Assembly (NCBI RefSeq): GCF_022539505.1
Contig: NC_061510.1
Location: forward strand, 394,178,249 to 394,242,248
Direction of reading: 5' to 3'
Length of the DNA: 64,000 nucleotides
DNA from: Lolium rigidum
Lineage: Eukaryota > Streptophyta > Magnoliopsida > Poales > Poaceae
The number at the start of each line of letters is the position of its first letter. Positions within the stretch are counted from its first letter, which is position 1. The position numbers and the translations under genes were made by a program. The notes under the pieces were generated by a model. It saw nothing but the letters and a program-made list of their open reading frames with translations. It had not been told where the DNA came from and did not search any database. Of the stretch, positions 43,302 to 55,309 are shown piece by piece.

Positions 43302-45107
43302 ATGTCGTCGTCGTCGCCTCTGACCGCCACGCCGACCCCTCTCCTTCCCGCCAAATCCAAGACCCCGCCACCGCACCCGCTCCTCCCCTACCTCCCGCAG
43401 TGCACGAGCCTCCGGGCGCTCGCCCAGCTCCACGCCGCCACCGTCAAGTCCGGCCTCACCGCGCACCCGGCCTTCGTCACCAGGCTCCTCACGCTCTGCA
43501 CCGAGCAGGGCACGGCGCCGGCCCACCTCGCGTACGCGCGCCAGGTGTTCGACAGAATCCCCACCCCGGGCGACGTCGTCTGGTACAACACCCTGCTGCG
43601 CGGCTACGCGCGCTCCGCGGCCGCCTTCCCGGACGCGGCGCGCGTGTTCGTGCGGATGCTCGAGGAGGGCGTCGCGCCGGACACGTACACCTTCGTGTCG
43701 CTGCTCAAGGCGTGCGCGGCCGCGCGGGCCGGGGAGGAGGGCCGGCAGGCGCACGGCGTGGCGGTCAAGGCCGGCGCCGCGGGGCACGCGTACGTCCTGC
43801 CCACGCTCATCAGCATGTACGCCGAGTGCGGGGACGCGCGGGCCGCGCGCGCGGTGTTCAGCAGCGTGGACGGGGACTGCGTGGTCTCGTACAACGCGAT
43901 GATCACCGCGGCCGTCAGGAGCAGCCGGCCTGGGGAGGCGCTGGTGCTGTTCCGGGAGATGCAGGCCAAGGGGCTCAAGCCGACGTCCGTGACGCTGATC
44001 AGCGTGCTCTCGGCGTGCGCATTGCTGGGAGCGCTGGAGCTCGGGAGGTGGATCCATGAGTATGTGAAGAAGGTAGGGCTCGATTCGCTCGTGAAGGTCA
44101 ACACTGCGCTGATCGACATGTATGGGAAGTGTGGGAGCTTGGAGGATGCCATCAGCGTGTTCCAGGGGATGGAATCAAGAGATAGGCAAGCTTGGTCCGT
44201 GATGATCGTGGCGTATGCCAACCACAGCTACGGCAGGGAGGCCATTTCACTGTTCGAAGAGATGAAGAAGCAAGGGATAAAGCCTGACGATGTCACATTC
44301 ATAGGTGTGCTCTATGCCTGTAGCCATTCTGGCATGGTGAGCGAAGGGCTCCAGTACTTCGACAGCATGAGAGAGTACGGGATCGTTCCTGGGATAAAGC
44401 ACTACGGTTGTGTGACTGATTTGCTAGCTCGGTCGGGTCAGCTTGAAAGGGCGTACAAGTTTATTGATGAGCTGCCCATAAAGCCCACCGCCATCTTATG
44501 GAGGACGTTGCTTTCGGCATGTGGAGGCCGTGGAGACGTTGATCTCGGAAGGCGTGTCTTCGAGAGGATTCTTGAGCTGGATGATACTCATGGTGGAGAC
44601 TATGTAATATTCTCGAATTTGTGCGCTAACACTGGTGAATGGGAAGAGATGAACAGGGTAAGGAAGCTGATGAATGAAAAGGGGGTGGTAAAGGTGCCAG
44701 GCTGCAGCTCAATTGAGATAGATAATAGGGTTCATGAGTTCTTCGCAGGAGATGGAAGACACCCACAATCACAAGATGCACGCCGAATGGTTGACCAAGT
44801 GATTGAGCAGCTTAAACTTGTTGGTTATGTCCCTAATACCTCTCATGTCTTTCATGTTGAAATGGGTGAGGAGGAGAAGGCCACAAGCCTAAGATACCAT
44901 AGCGAGAAGCTGGCAATTTCTTTTGGGCTTTTAAATACATCTCCAGGAACTACTCTCCGTGTTGTCAAGAACCTCCGTGTATGTCCAGATTGTCACTCAA
45001 TGGCAAAGCTTGTCTCGATGCTCTTTAATAGGCGGATCATACTCAGAGATCTAAATCGCTTCCACCACTTTGAGGATGGGGTCTGCTCTTGTGGAGACTA
45101 CTGGTAG
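43302..45107 (+). CDS. PPR protein, PLS class with E and DYW domains (OTP85-like)
   Basis: One uninterrupted exon of 601 codons from an ATG in GGCCATGTCGTCG. Residues 1-35 are Ser/Thr/Pro-rich with few acids, fitting an organelle transit peptide. PPR repeats follow, for example VVWYNTLLRGYARSAAAFPD, GVAPDTYTFVSLLKACAAAR, CVVSYNAMITAAVRSSRPGE, GLKPTSVTLISVLSACALLG, QGIKPDDVTFIGVLYACSHS. The E region starts near residue 400. The DYW deaminase-like domain runs from about 466 (PGCSSIEIDNRVHEFFAGD) with the zinc/catalytic HSE at about 532-534, CPDCH near 560, and CSCGDYW as the last seven residues. Such proteins bind organelle RNA and direct C-to-U editing. The overall sequence resembles Arabidopsis At2g02980 (OTP85, plastid ndhD editing) as I recall it; target site and orthology are inference. 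The first 750 bp are much richer in GC than the rest. Confidence 0.93.
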   Translation: MSSSSPLTATPTPLLPAKSKTPPPHPLLPYLPQCTSLRALAQLHAATVKSGLTAHPAFVTRLLTLCTEQGTAPAHLAYARQVFDRIPTPGDVVWYNTLLRGYARSAAAFPDAARVFVRMLEEGVAPDTYTFVSLLKACAAARAGEEGRQAHGVAVKAGAAGHAYVLPTLISMYAECGDARAARAVFSSVDGDCVVSYNAMITAAVRSSRPGEALVLFREMQAKGLKPTSVTLISVLSACALLGALELGRWIHEYVKKVGLDSLVKVNTALIDMYGKCGSLEDAISVFQGMESRDRQAWSVMIVAYANHSYGREAISLFEEMKKQGIKPDDVTFIGVLYACSHSGMVSEGLQYFDSMREYGIVPGIKHYGCVTDLLARSGQLERAYKFIDELPIKPTAILWRTLLSACGGRGDVDLGRRVFERILELDDTHGGDYVIFSNLCANTGEWEEMNRVRKLMNEKGVVKVPGCSSIEIDNRVHEFFAGDGRHPQSQDARRMVDQVIEQLKLVGYVPNTSHVFHVEMGEEEKATSLRYHSEKLAISFGLLNTSPGTTLRVVKNLRVCPDCHSMAKLVSMLFNRRIILRDLNRFHHFEDGVCSCGDYW

Positions 45108-48100
45108 ATTTTAGGAAGACCATTGTTGTACACTGATGCTTTATCCTTCCTGTATCTATTCAGGTATGGTCAACTTGTATATGCATGCAAAAATAGCTGA
45201 TAATTGGAGACTTTTGCAAGGGCTGATGACACTGAACAATAATAACTAACCCAAGTTTGTTACTTGATATGTACTGTTTAGTCATACCCGTAGCCAAATA
45301 CTATACTTCCTGTCTGGATTGAATGCTTTACCATGATCCTCGCAGAACATTATTTGTTATAGGTACACGAAGATTCTGGTAAGAAGTTGTGTGAGTGATA
45401 TAGGAGTCTATAGGAAGATTGCAGTACAGTTTCTTAGCATCAATGTAAGTGATAGCTAACATGGGAGTCTGTATGCAGTTTGGAGTTCTACAATAGCTCT
45501 AATAATCCCTGGTAGTTTCTTTTCGTTCACTTGTTCTCTTTGTTCCTATATACCGTTTCAGTGGCACTTGAACTTGGTTGTGCCCAACTGTTTATTTCCT
45601 CTTCTCAATGGAACTTGGTTGTGCCCAACTGTTTATTTCCTCTTCTCAATGGAAAGATGTGCAACATTTGCCTTGTTGTAAAAAAGAACATTGTCTAGTT
45701 GCTACTTGTTTCTTGCGAGTAAATCATATTTTTAGCTTGTAAATCTGTGTAATTAATTTGATAATCATGGTATGTGCTAATCTGACTCCATTACTGTTGG
45801 ATTAAGTACATTTCTTTTGTAGTTAGAAGTATTTTTGCAAATCCAGTTCATCCGGGTCATGGTATGGGGTTTGGGTTCAGGGATACCCGATTCCGTGAAA
45901 ACCCGAGAAAACATGAACTCAATGCATTTTGTACGTACCTTGCAACTCGTCAGTTACTGGATATCCCACTAATTTTGATCACTCACATCCCCATTTGATG
46001 TTGTACACCGTCAATTAAAGTATTATCCTACCATCTTGGTTTCATATTACTAATATATTATGCCAAACCCATAAGCCCAAGCAGGTTATTCTGATGATGC
46101 TAGTTTGTTCGCTTTCATGATTTTTTATCACTCAGTTTCCAATGTTTATATTTCAACATATGTATAGTGCAAGAGTGACGCCATCTGGACCTTAAAATGT
46201 TATTAATATTATTTTGATCAACACTATTACTCCTGCACGTGAAAAAACAGAAAATCAGATATTTTGCCTTATACAGTTACTTTATAATAAAGTTGCTTTG
46301 TACTGATTAACTTGATAATTTGCTCCACCTTACCAGATCCATGCTAGCAATGTAGATCAGCACTATGTAGTTCAGTCATATGTTAAATGGAACAATTATC
46401 AGATAATATAAGTACAGTACATAATGTTTAAAATATTTCCAAGGAAAGGAAATAGTTGTTCAGTATACAACTCTGCCTCCTGGATGGCATCAGCCTGAGA
46501 GAAGCAAAATGAAGTCTCAGGTTGTAAATGAGTAGCTACTTTCTACAAATGTGGTTTGTCCTTTGATCCTTGATAGCCCTATTGTTAGGATTCATGTAGG
46601 ATATTGCAAACAAGCTGTAAACGTAATCATGTGGTTTCCGTTCTTTCAGTGGAAGATGGTGACATGATGCTGAAACCACAATATAAATTTGTGTCTAGTC
46701 AACTGCTGCTCCAGGAGCCTTTGGGGGTTAAAATGGTTCAAAATTCTGACTGCAAATGCATATTTAATAAATTGTGACCACATATCTGTTACAATGGTTG
46801 GGCCATCTGCATATTTATATATCTATATGATGCTAGAATTTTTGCCACATTTTATAGGTAACTTCTGCTATGTAATTTGGTATTGCACGAGTTGATTGGT
46901 TCCCTTTGTAGCTTGTACTATTCAGGTGATTTTAATACTGGGGCATGGTCTGTAGTCTACTAGTCTATTGGTGCATGTCACTGTTACACTCGCATCGCAT
47001 ACTTGATTGAGTTCATTGTGTCTGTAACATATCCAGCAACGGTATTTTGTGTTTTCTTCTTGTCCTCATTTGAATCTAATTGATACCATTGGAGAGTAGG
47101 AGATATTCCAAAACATTTTTGTAAACCTACCCGTCTATTGAATGAAATCAACACTTCATGACCTGACTGGGCCTTCAAGGTTTATGTTGGTCATGCATCT
47201 CTTTCTTGCATGTGCTGTCCTAATAAAACTCGTGGTATTCCCTACCAGTACGTGTCTAAGAATAGTCATAACGGAGTCAGATCTCAGACCCCATGTTGCT
47301 GCTACCAACACAGAATAGTGTATCAGTTTGGTTTCATCATCTCTATGTTATGTCATAAATAGGTTAGCAGACCACATTGTTTAGATGAATGAAATGAATA
47401 CTTACTAAATCAGCCAACATTAATACATGCTGAGATATGCTGTGCTTCATTTAACTTGGTAAACATGACATTGCGGTATGAACATGACAGTGCATTAGGA
47501 CTTCAGGGATTTGATTATCACATAACTTTTTCTGTACCTTCATGACTTAAACAACGATGTAAGAATTCCATCAGCTTTCTTTGTTAATTATTCTACGGCA
47601 AGTAGCATGTTTTTACTTGGTCCAACACTGGTTCAGTCCTCATGGTAGCCGCATTTTCATTCTCCTTTTCCATTATCTGCAAATAGATTTCCTGTAAAAA
47701 AAATCTGCAAATGGATTCAGTTTTTTAACATATTACCAGCCTGTCATTCACTCGACCGGTCAATGACGAAAGGGTCAGCCATGCATGCCATGCTGCACGA
47801 GCACTAAGTTTCGTGTATTAATTTTGTATTCTTGTAGATATATTCTCCAGTCGTACCAGATATGTTCTTGCTACCATGCATACAGTTACTGTCTGCATTT
47901 GTCCTTCTCCCGAAATTAGTTGACTTGCTGTATTATACTGATACACTTCGAAATAGTATGCCGTAATCTTCGGTTAACTGTTTTTAGTGGGTTGATGCGT
48001 GTGACAGGGATAAGCTGCGCAAAACTTATATGGGCAGGTTGATACCGTGAATCCATCTTGTTCGAGTGGATTGCATAAAGGAATCCTGGCCTGCCTGGAG

Positions 48101-48920
48101 CCAGCCAAGACGCGAGGTAGAAGAAGCTTCTTGACCTGTGAGTTGATCAACCAACGAGTAAAAGAATTCTCTCTAGTCTCTTTGCAGCTGGAATCCATGA
48201 GCGGTACTTGCTTTTTATTAATTCCTCTTTGACCAATCGTTATCAACTGCGTTTGTCCCATTACTGTTCATAATTTGGGTGTACCTTGGCTAGAATCCTG
48301 CCTACTTTTTAGTCTATGTTTTCCACTACTTCCTCTGTCCTCGGTGTTTTTCTAGCTTCCTTCCTCGACTAGGACGTACACATTCTTTTGAAATGGAGCC
48401 TTTTGGCAGTGGTTGATATCTGAATTGCCAAATGGCATGATATTATGTACTTGCTATAATACGTTTAACTTAATTGATTCAACTAAACAGTAAACAGTGA
48501 TATATTTCTCTCTCGCTCTTTTCCCACTTTACCAGTGGTCCAAACTCCTAATTCTGAACTCAATTGCCATAGCATGGTCCCTCATGTAACTGCATCCCAG
48601 ATCCAAGTAATAACTGCACCAAATATTTGCAGAAGTTGCACTGCAAGCACATTATTTTTATATGATTATAGTATAGTACAGTACGTATTAGATTGTTAAA
48701 ACAATAGTTTCTTGAGATGAGGAAAGAGTTCGTATAGATCACTGAAATGATTCTTTGCCTTCAGTTAAGCTCTATAATGCAAATCTATCAATCCATTATT
48801 ACTTTTTCTCTGAAAAATAAAGATTACAGTATGTACCACATGTGTGCAATTTTACCCTCTCTCACAGCCCAAAGGCAGCAAACAGTTACAAATTCCAGTA
48901 TTACCATTTACTACCACTTA
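45108..48920. other. 3.8-kb AT-rich intergenic region
   Basis: No supported gene, no RNA gene, and no paired transposon ends seen. It presumably includes the 3' UTRs of the convergent PPR and LRR genes. Confidence 0.5.
45570..45651 (+). repeat. 41-bp tandem duplication downstream of the PPR gene
   Basis: GAACTTGGTTGTGCCCAACT plus GTTTATTTCCTCTTCTCAATG occurs twice head to tail with no difference seen. Confidence 0.95.
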
Positions 48921-50159
48921 TTAGTATACCGGCGGTGGAGGCGCATACACCGGGAGTGGTGGCGATGGTGGCGCGAAACACCCGTGCGCGTCACAGTGCA
49001 CCGGCGGCTGGTGCAGGAACTCGATGCACTGCTCGCCGGGCCGCTGGTCTGGGCGTCCGGCGATGCAGTTCTGCCGGTCGTCGATGTGCGGCACCTCCAG
49101 GCACCGGTGTGGCTCGCCGCAGAAGAAGTTGTTGGAGTAGGTGAAGTTCTTGAGGTGAGGCAGCGCGCAGATGCTCTCAGGGATCTCACCGGAGAGCCTG
49201 TTGTGTGCGATGTTGAGCTGCTCAAGCGCCTTCATGTTGCCGATGCTGTCTGGCAGTGTGCCGGTGATGTTGTTGAAACTGAGGTCGAGCACGGTGAGCT
49301 TGTCGAGCTTGCCGATCTCCGGCGGGATGCAGGAGGAGATGCCGCTGTTGAGGAGAATCAGCTCGTTGAGCGTCCCGGCCATGTCGCCGATGCTGCTCGG
49401 CAGGCATCCCCCCAGCCGCGGCAGGTTGGCCAGCACGATCACCGACGCCGTGGACTTGCTGAAGCTCTCCGACAGTGTGAACTCGAAGTGGTTGTTGTTG
49501 ATGAACAGCGCGTCGATCTTCTTCTCGAAGACCGCTGCCGGCACCTCGCCGCAGAAGTTGTTAAACCTTCAGAGACCGACAGACATTGTTAATCACACAC
49601 GTTACACCCATAAAACCTCGTTGCTGTGCAGGTACAGGTGGAGTGCAGGGGGGACGTACCTGATGTCGACGTACTGGACGTTGGGGAGGCAGAGGAGCTG
49701 GGAGGGAAAGTTGCCGGAGAGCTGGTTGTTGCTGACGTCAATCTCGTGGAGGAGGTGAAGGGAGCGGAGGGAGTCGGGGAGGGTGCCACAGAAGCGGTTG
49801 GAGTTGAGGTGGAAGACGGCGAGGTCGGTGAGGAGTCCCAGCTCCTCGGGCAGCGTGCCAGCGAGGTCGCCGTGGTTGAGGTCCACGGACGCCACAGTGC
49901 GCGCGCACGGATCGTCGGGCGCCGTCGCGCAGTACACGCCGTAGTAGCTGCACACGTCCGGCCCGCACCAGTTGTGCGTCAGGTTCTTGGGGTCCTCCGT
50001 GATGGCGCGCTTCAGCGCCTGCAGCGCCACGTACGCCTTCTCAAGCCGCGAGTTGTTCGTCGGCGGCGCGGGCGGCGCCGGCATCGGCTGCGAAGAGGCC
50101 AGCAACGGCGTGGCCACGACCACCATCGCCAAGAACACTGCCGCCGTCGACCTCATCAT
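48921..50159 (-). CDS. secreted LRR/extensin-like protein with short proline-rich tail
   Basis: Two exons, 50159-49660 and 49566-48921, joined in phase at CATCAG/GTACGT and CTCTGAAG/G, give 381 residues. MMRSTAAVFLAMVVVATPLL is a signal peptide. The family N-cap CGPDVCSYYGVYC follows, then about ten leucine-rich repeats: ASVDLNHGDLAGTLPEELGL, FHLNSNRFCGTLPDSL, EIDVSNNQLSGNFPSQLLCL, YVDIRFNNFCGEVP, LNELILLNSGISSCIPPEIG, VLDLSFNNITGTLPDSIGNM, QLNIAHNRLSGEIPESICAL. A C-cap NNFFCGEPHRCLEV precedes the tail ending SPPLPVYAPPPPVY. This is the layout of plant LRX/PEX cell-wall proteins (LRR plus Pro-rich extensin), which bind RALF peptides and the wall. Here the extensin part is only about 20 residues, far shorter than classical LRX proteins. 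It is close to, but not confidently, a specific named member. Confidence 0.9.
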
Positions 50160-50265
50160 CACCGTGCAGCAATGGGACTGGTCGATGGCCGGGCAACGGA
50201 ATGTTGGTTGCTTTGCTTTCTTCTGATTTGTGTTTTAGTATCTGTTGCCGTGCGTTTAATTTGGT

Positions 50266-50272
50266 TTATATA
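50266..50272 (-). promoter_or_regulatory. TATA box of the LRR gene
   Basis: TATATAA on the minus strand in GTGCCTATATAAACC, 107 bp upstream of the ATG at 50159. Confidence 0.65.
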
Positions 50273-50704
50273 GGCACTTCCTTTGGAACCTTTCCTGGGC
50301 TTTGTATTATTCTTTGGGTGTTCGTTGGTGAGTGCATCGTTTGTTCATTGCCCTCTTTTCTTTTCTGGTTTAATAATGTTTATTTTAAAAAAAATTATTG
50401 ATCATTGGCATGCATGCTTGGTTGACTGCTTCGTGTTGTGATATCCGTCGCTAGGATTTTGTTCATATTGGGACCTTTTTTCGGGAGTGGGTGATTCGGT
50501 TTTTTCGTACCTAGCAAATTGACTTTCGCTTTCGTGCTTTTGTAACAGGTTTTTGGCATCTTTTTGTGTCTGCAAGACACGGTCAACATTGAGTGTCAGT
50601 TGCACTACCCATTTTCTTCAGGGTTAGTAGTAGTAGCACCAAAAGAGCGTTATAAACTACTATCCATTTGTTATGGATGAAATGCACAGTAGCAAGCCGC
50701 CATC

Positions 50705-51094
50705 GGAGGTGGCAATTTGGCTCATAGGAGCAAATGCTCTTATTATATAAAATAATTAAAAAACAATTTTAAAAATGTTAAAAAATTCTGATATAAATTT
50801 TTTGGTGTACATCGTGACATTCTATGTTAGTGCACAAATTTTCACGGAGAAACAACATTTTATATGGCGTGTACAAAAAAGACAAAAAAAATTCCTGTAC
50901 GTAGTCGTGTTATAGCATCAAAACTTGTCTTTTTTACAGGAGCCACAATTGTTTTTAGTTTTTTTGAAAACTTGTGTACCAACATAAAATGTCTAGATGT
51001 ACATGTAAAAATTTAGTTTAGAATTTTTTAACACTTTGAAATGTGCATTCACATAATGGGAGCATATGCTCCTATGAGCCAAAGTGCATTTCCC
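50705..51094. mobile_element. 390-bp Mutator-type MITE with 9-bp TSD
   Basis: Long terminal inverted repeats share TTTGGCTCATAGGAGCA and ATGCTC (left 50716-50739, right about 51061-51083), with imperfect outer bases (GGAGGTGGCAA / GGGAAATGCAC). GCCGCCATC flanks both sides (50696-50704 and 51095-51103), the 9-bp duplication typical of Mutator-like elements. The core is AT-rich and non-coding. It lies about 0.55 kb upstream of the LRR gene start. Confidence 0.88.
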
Positions 51095-51103
51095 GCCGCC
51101 ATC

Positions 51104-54100
51104 TCTCCAGATTGTCCTACGTTACGTTTTGTATGAAAAGTCTGCTGTTGCTTGACTTGGTTGTTGATTCGTGTCTCTTACTCTGGGCCCCAAATTCCCT
51201 TTTACTTTACATTCTTATCTTGCACGGTTGCATTTGTTTGTTAATGGAAGTCTCACCTAGTCATTAAATTACATCATTTCTATGCACCTTTTCTGAAAAT
51301 AGAACATCATTTCTTTGTGACAGTGTTGACATATATCTTTCTCGCCGATCTTTATTATGTTATGTACTCATGTTCTTCTAGTGCTGAATCAAATGATGAC
51401 CTGTCCATGCCAAGTATTGGTACCCTATATGATCCTTTCGTTTAACTTATGAGTTATGAGAAAGATGGAGATGCCTTCGGCTCTAGTTATTCCCCGTGTT
51501 GGCCGCTTAAGCTATTCCTTTTGTAGCTTCTTTAGCTTTTGTGCTTATATATGCTTTTGTTTTTCCACGAACCAATCAGCACGAGCTAACCACCAAATTT
51601 TTTTTAACGATGTGGCCTTCAACGATGCTTCCTGTTTGGAATAGTAGAAAGGCACAACTTGTGTAGCTTTTTCTTGCATTCACTATTCGGTCGTCATCAT
51701 TTTGAGCTACTGTTAAGAGTCTACTTATGCTAGGATTTAGGTGATGGGCATACCCCATCTTTGTTATTTTAACAATTTCCTACAGAGAAGTATACGCCAC
51801 GGGAAGATTCCTTTGACTGCTAGGATTTTCACTAGTTCAAAACTATCGTATACAGGCCAAAAATGAGCACGAGTAATGCAAATTGAGTTATAGTATATGT
51901 TCGTATGAAGAACTTGTTTTGCCATTACAGAAATTTTACCACTACTCGAATTTATGTCCACAACTTCAAATCCAACATTGTCAAAAATGAAAAAGAAAAC
52001 ATTGCACACATGTCTCAATCTGTTTTGTACGACCTGTACCCGAAAATACCCAGCAGAACATCGGTCTGGTGGACCTGATTTTCAAATAATCTAAAAAATC
52101 GTGTTTCAAAGTTCCATAAATTTTTGAAATCAATCACGCACACACATATTACCTTGATACTTGTGCAAATTTTAAAGGAAAAATATGTTCGTATGTGGCC
52201 TACATAAAAATGAGCATATAGAACTTCGTATTGTTTGCACTATAAAAGTCCTGTTCATGTATTGTTAATTTTTGTTTTTGTTTTCACAGAAGTTAGATAC
52301 TTTCGTAATTTAGTTTTGAACTTGACTTGCATATACATGCATACATTCTCTACGCGCATGATTTATGCTGTATTTTCTAACATTATTTTTCTGATTTTAC
52401 TGTTCACAAAGAGTACAGACACACCCATGTCCACCAAATCCGTGTCGGAGCTCCTCTTATATGCAGCTTAATGTTTGAACACCTATCTAGAATTACAGGA
52501 TTCCCCAGTTATCTGTCATGATGAACATCGGCCCTACAAGAAGTCCACAAAATACTAAGAGGGAGTAGGAACTATAGTTTGTGTCCTGAAACTTAGAAAG
52601 ATATGCTTTAGCTTTAGGCCAACCAAAGGAAATGAGTAGAGTTTAGTGATACCGCGTGGGACCACGTCAGCAGGCACATCAGCCATTCTCTAGTAGCATG
52701 AACCCAAACCATCGTCAAGCAGCAGCCGTCCTGCTCGATTAGAGCGTAAACAAAGAAATATAATAGAGATCCAAACAAGGAGAACATCTAGCAGCACAAA
52801 CCATAAACTAAAAGGAGTACAATATCCTGTCTGTTAGACCTATGTACTACTATCCCTGTTCCAGATGGTGACTGCTTCAATGATTTTGCATGATGTCGCA
52901 GTGCAAGCTAGCTGGTCAACCATCCTAAATGTGTTATTTGCTCTTGATCACTGCGATTTTGCTCCTAATCTCACGTGATTTTGCATGTGGTTTTGTGTGC
53001 CGCGGGAACCTCGACGTCACGCCCGGTTCCGCATCGGATTCTGACGTGACCCGCGGCTTGCCGCTGCTGCTGTTCGTCGTCGTCGCCGGCCAGCAGCAGC
53101 ATCGATCAGGTGGCACGTCAGGTTATCTCGAATCGCCCGTTGGTGAGATGAGATGCTAACTCGTTTTCCCTAATGATTTGCGATGCCTTTTTATATCACT
53201 GCCTATGATTTGTGATCACTTTTATCCCCTTCAGCTATTTATTTTTTTGCCAATAGTCTTCAACTATATGTCGTTATCCAGTACCGATTCAGATCTGCAT
53301 CAGTTGAACATCGTTTGCCGGGCTTGATTTACACAAGAAACCTGTGTATCTGCTTCTAATTAATACAATATTAGAATTGTTCAAATTTGACCTTAGATAA
53401 TCATTTCAGCAAGTTGCAAGTGTTTGACATGACCATTTCAGCTAATTTGCTCCCCATTTTATACTATGTATTCTCTCCTCATGTCTGCTGTATGTTTTTG
53501 ACCAAATAATACCAGAATTCTCAATTAATTATTCAAATGGGTGCCATACTGCTACTATCATTGCAGATGATTCTCTCCATGGGAACTAGCTAATCTATGT
53601 CATGATATTATGTAACCTAAATGTTGTTGGGTGATGGGTCATCTGGATTCTGAGATATATAGTTCACTTTTATTTTTTTGCTTATTTTTTTCTAGATAGG
53701 GAGCATCGCCCCAGCCTCTGCATCAATAGATCTTTTTTGCTTATTTGAGCAGTTAATATCAGGTTTCAGTTAGACTGGTACAAAAAGATGAGCGTTCCAC
53801 TTAAAGGAAATCATAAATCATGCACTAAACTTTCTGGCGATACAAAGAGGCTATCTAGCCCGATTTTTTTTAATCCATTGAGCAAAAAAAATACATGATT
53901 TCTTTCAGAAGTACTAGCAGCATCTCGTTTTCGAGTTCACTGAACAGAGATATTTAGTTTAGCATTTTTACGTGAAAACACTGAATTGGAAACCAAAAGG
54001 TCATATCGGGCTACATTAGCATAGCATAGGTCATAGGAGATCAATTTTCCCTTTTTCGGGAAGCATAGCACACAGTTATTTCTCATATCATAACACATGA

Positions 54101-54230
54101 TGCTCTCATCAACTTTTAAATAGTCAGAAGTAGCATTCGTGGAAGATCTGAGCAGAACTATCATTACTAGCTAAGTGATACATTGTGGTTCGATATAGCT
54201 TTATTACTTCTTCTTTGTTTTGAACACACA
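51104..54230. other. 3.1-kb AT-rich intergenic region
   Basis: No supported gene. 52070-52230 resembles AT-rich MITE interiors, but no inverted ends were found. 52975-53110 is a local GC-rich island without a recognised frame. Confidence 0.4.
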
Positions 54231-54244
54231 CATGGAAACATGGA

Positions 54245-54562
54245 TCCTTCCCTTTTCACACACCTGGGTCTGCCGATTGGAGATCGAGTGCCATTACCGC
54301 ATTGGATTGGGGTCCTGTGATGGTTAAGGTGGCAAAAAGAGCGGACCCTTGGATGGTTAAGTTCATGTCCTCCGTGGCAAGACTCACCCTTATCAATCCA
54401 TGCCTTTCCAATCTTCCCCTACATGCCATGGACATGTGTATGTTAGAATATGGAGTTCATCGGATTATGAACAAACAACACTCACGGTTTTACTGGGAAT
54501 CCAATGGGCCTAAACACAAATACCACTATGTGAGGTGGGATGCGATGTGCAAGCCCAAGTAA
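54245..54562 (+). pseudogene. LINE reverse transcriptase fragment
   Basis: HLGLPIGDRVPLPH, WMVKFMSSVARLTLINPCLS, NLPLHAM, HSRFYWESNGPKHKYHYVRW and DAMCKPK follow the plant LINE RT segment after the catalytic core ('YLG.P......', 'W....LS..GR..LI..VL..LP', 'FLW.....K..Y....W..VC.PK'). Two frames are needed and both ends are lost. Confidence 0.75.
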
Positions 54563-55293
54563 ATGATCATTTGTATTAGCACCGTTAGATTGTGGGATTG
54601 CTAGTGGAAATTTCTACTGTATTAGCACTGTAAGATGATAATCAAATGTATTAGAATATAAGAAAATTTAGAATATACTATGTTCTAGAATTCCAAGAGG
54701 GCACCTCCAAGAAACATGAAGAAGATATTTAAACTTAATCAAATTCAGGTACTGCCGACATTACGCAACAAACATGTCGAGATACATAAGCCCAAAAGAA
54801 GTGGAAGAACAATTTGTACGAGCTTCTCCCCATAGGAGGTTCTTCCCACCAAAAATCCGTAAACCTACTTCTTCATAAGCATAAGCCCCCAAAAAATAAC
54901 CGTAAGACATTCAACTATTGTCTCGCGAAGAAGACTACCGTGCTTGCAACTTGCACGCAGAGCTGTTGGTGTCTTCTCCATTAAAACTCGTGTGTAAACT
55001 GTTTTTTAAATCTTTTCTTGCAACTTGCAGAGTAGCACGAAATCAGAAGCTTCTTCTCTTATTTCGGTCCGTCTTCAGAAAGGAAAAGCGGGTAGCATTG
55101 TACTACATTGTACTTACCGAGATCGAGGCGACCATTTCCGGGACGCGGGAAGATTTTTGGTTGACGTACGTGTGCCCAAGCCCAACAACTGCATGCATGC
55201 ACGCTCACCAACTGCACCGCGCCCACGGACCAATTTGTATTCGTCAGTCGTCACACGCGCAAACGGCCGCGAGCCGTGTCGCCTACTTCATGT
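54563..55293. other. spacer left of the CACTA element
   Basis: No supported gene. It ends in TGT (55291-55293), the likely 3-bp target copy of the CACTA insertion. Confidence 0.4.
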
Positions 55294-55309
55294 CACTACA
55301 GGAATCGCG

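Noticed and set aside
43137..44059. Long open frames overlapping the PPR gene (minus 43137-44057, plus 43400-44059)
   Set aside because: They arise from extreme GC content in the PPR gene, have Arg/Ala/Gly-rich low-complexity products, and match no family, while the PPR frame is complete and conserved.
48747..50273. Long plus-strand frames opposite the LRR gene
   Set aside because: Their borders follow the LRR exons on the other strand; the minus-strand model has signal peptide, repeats and correct splice signals.
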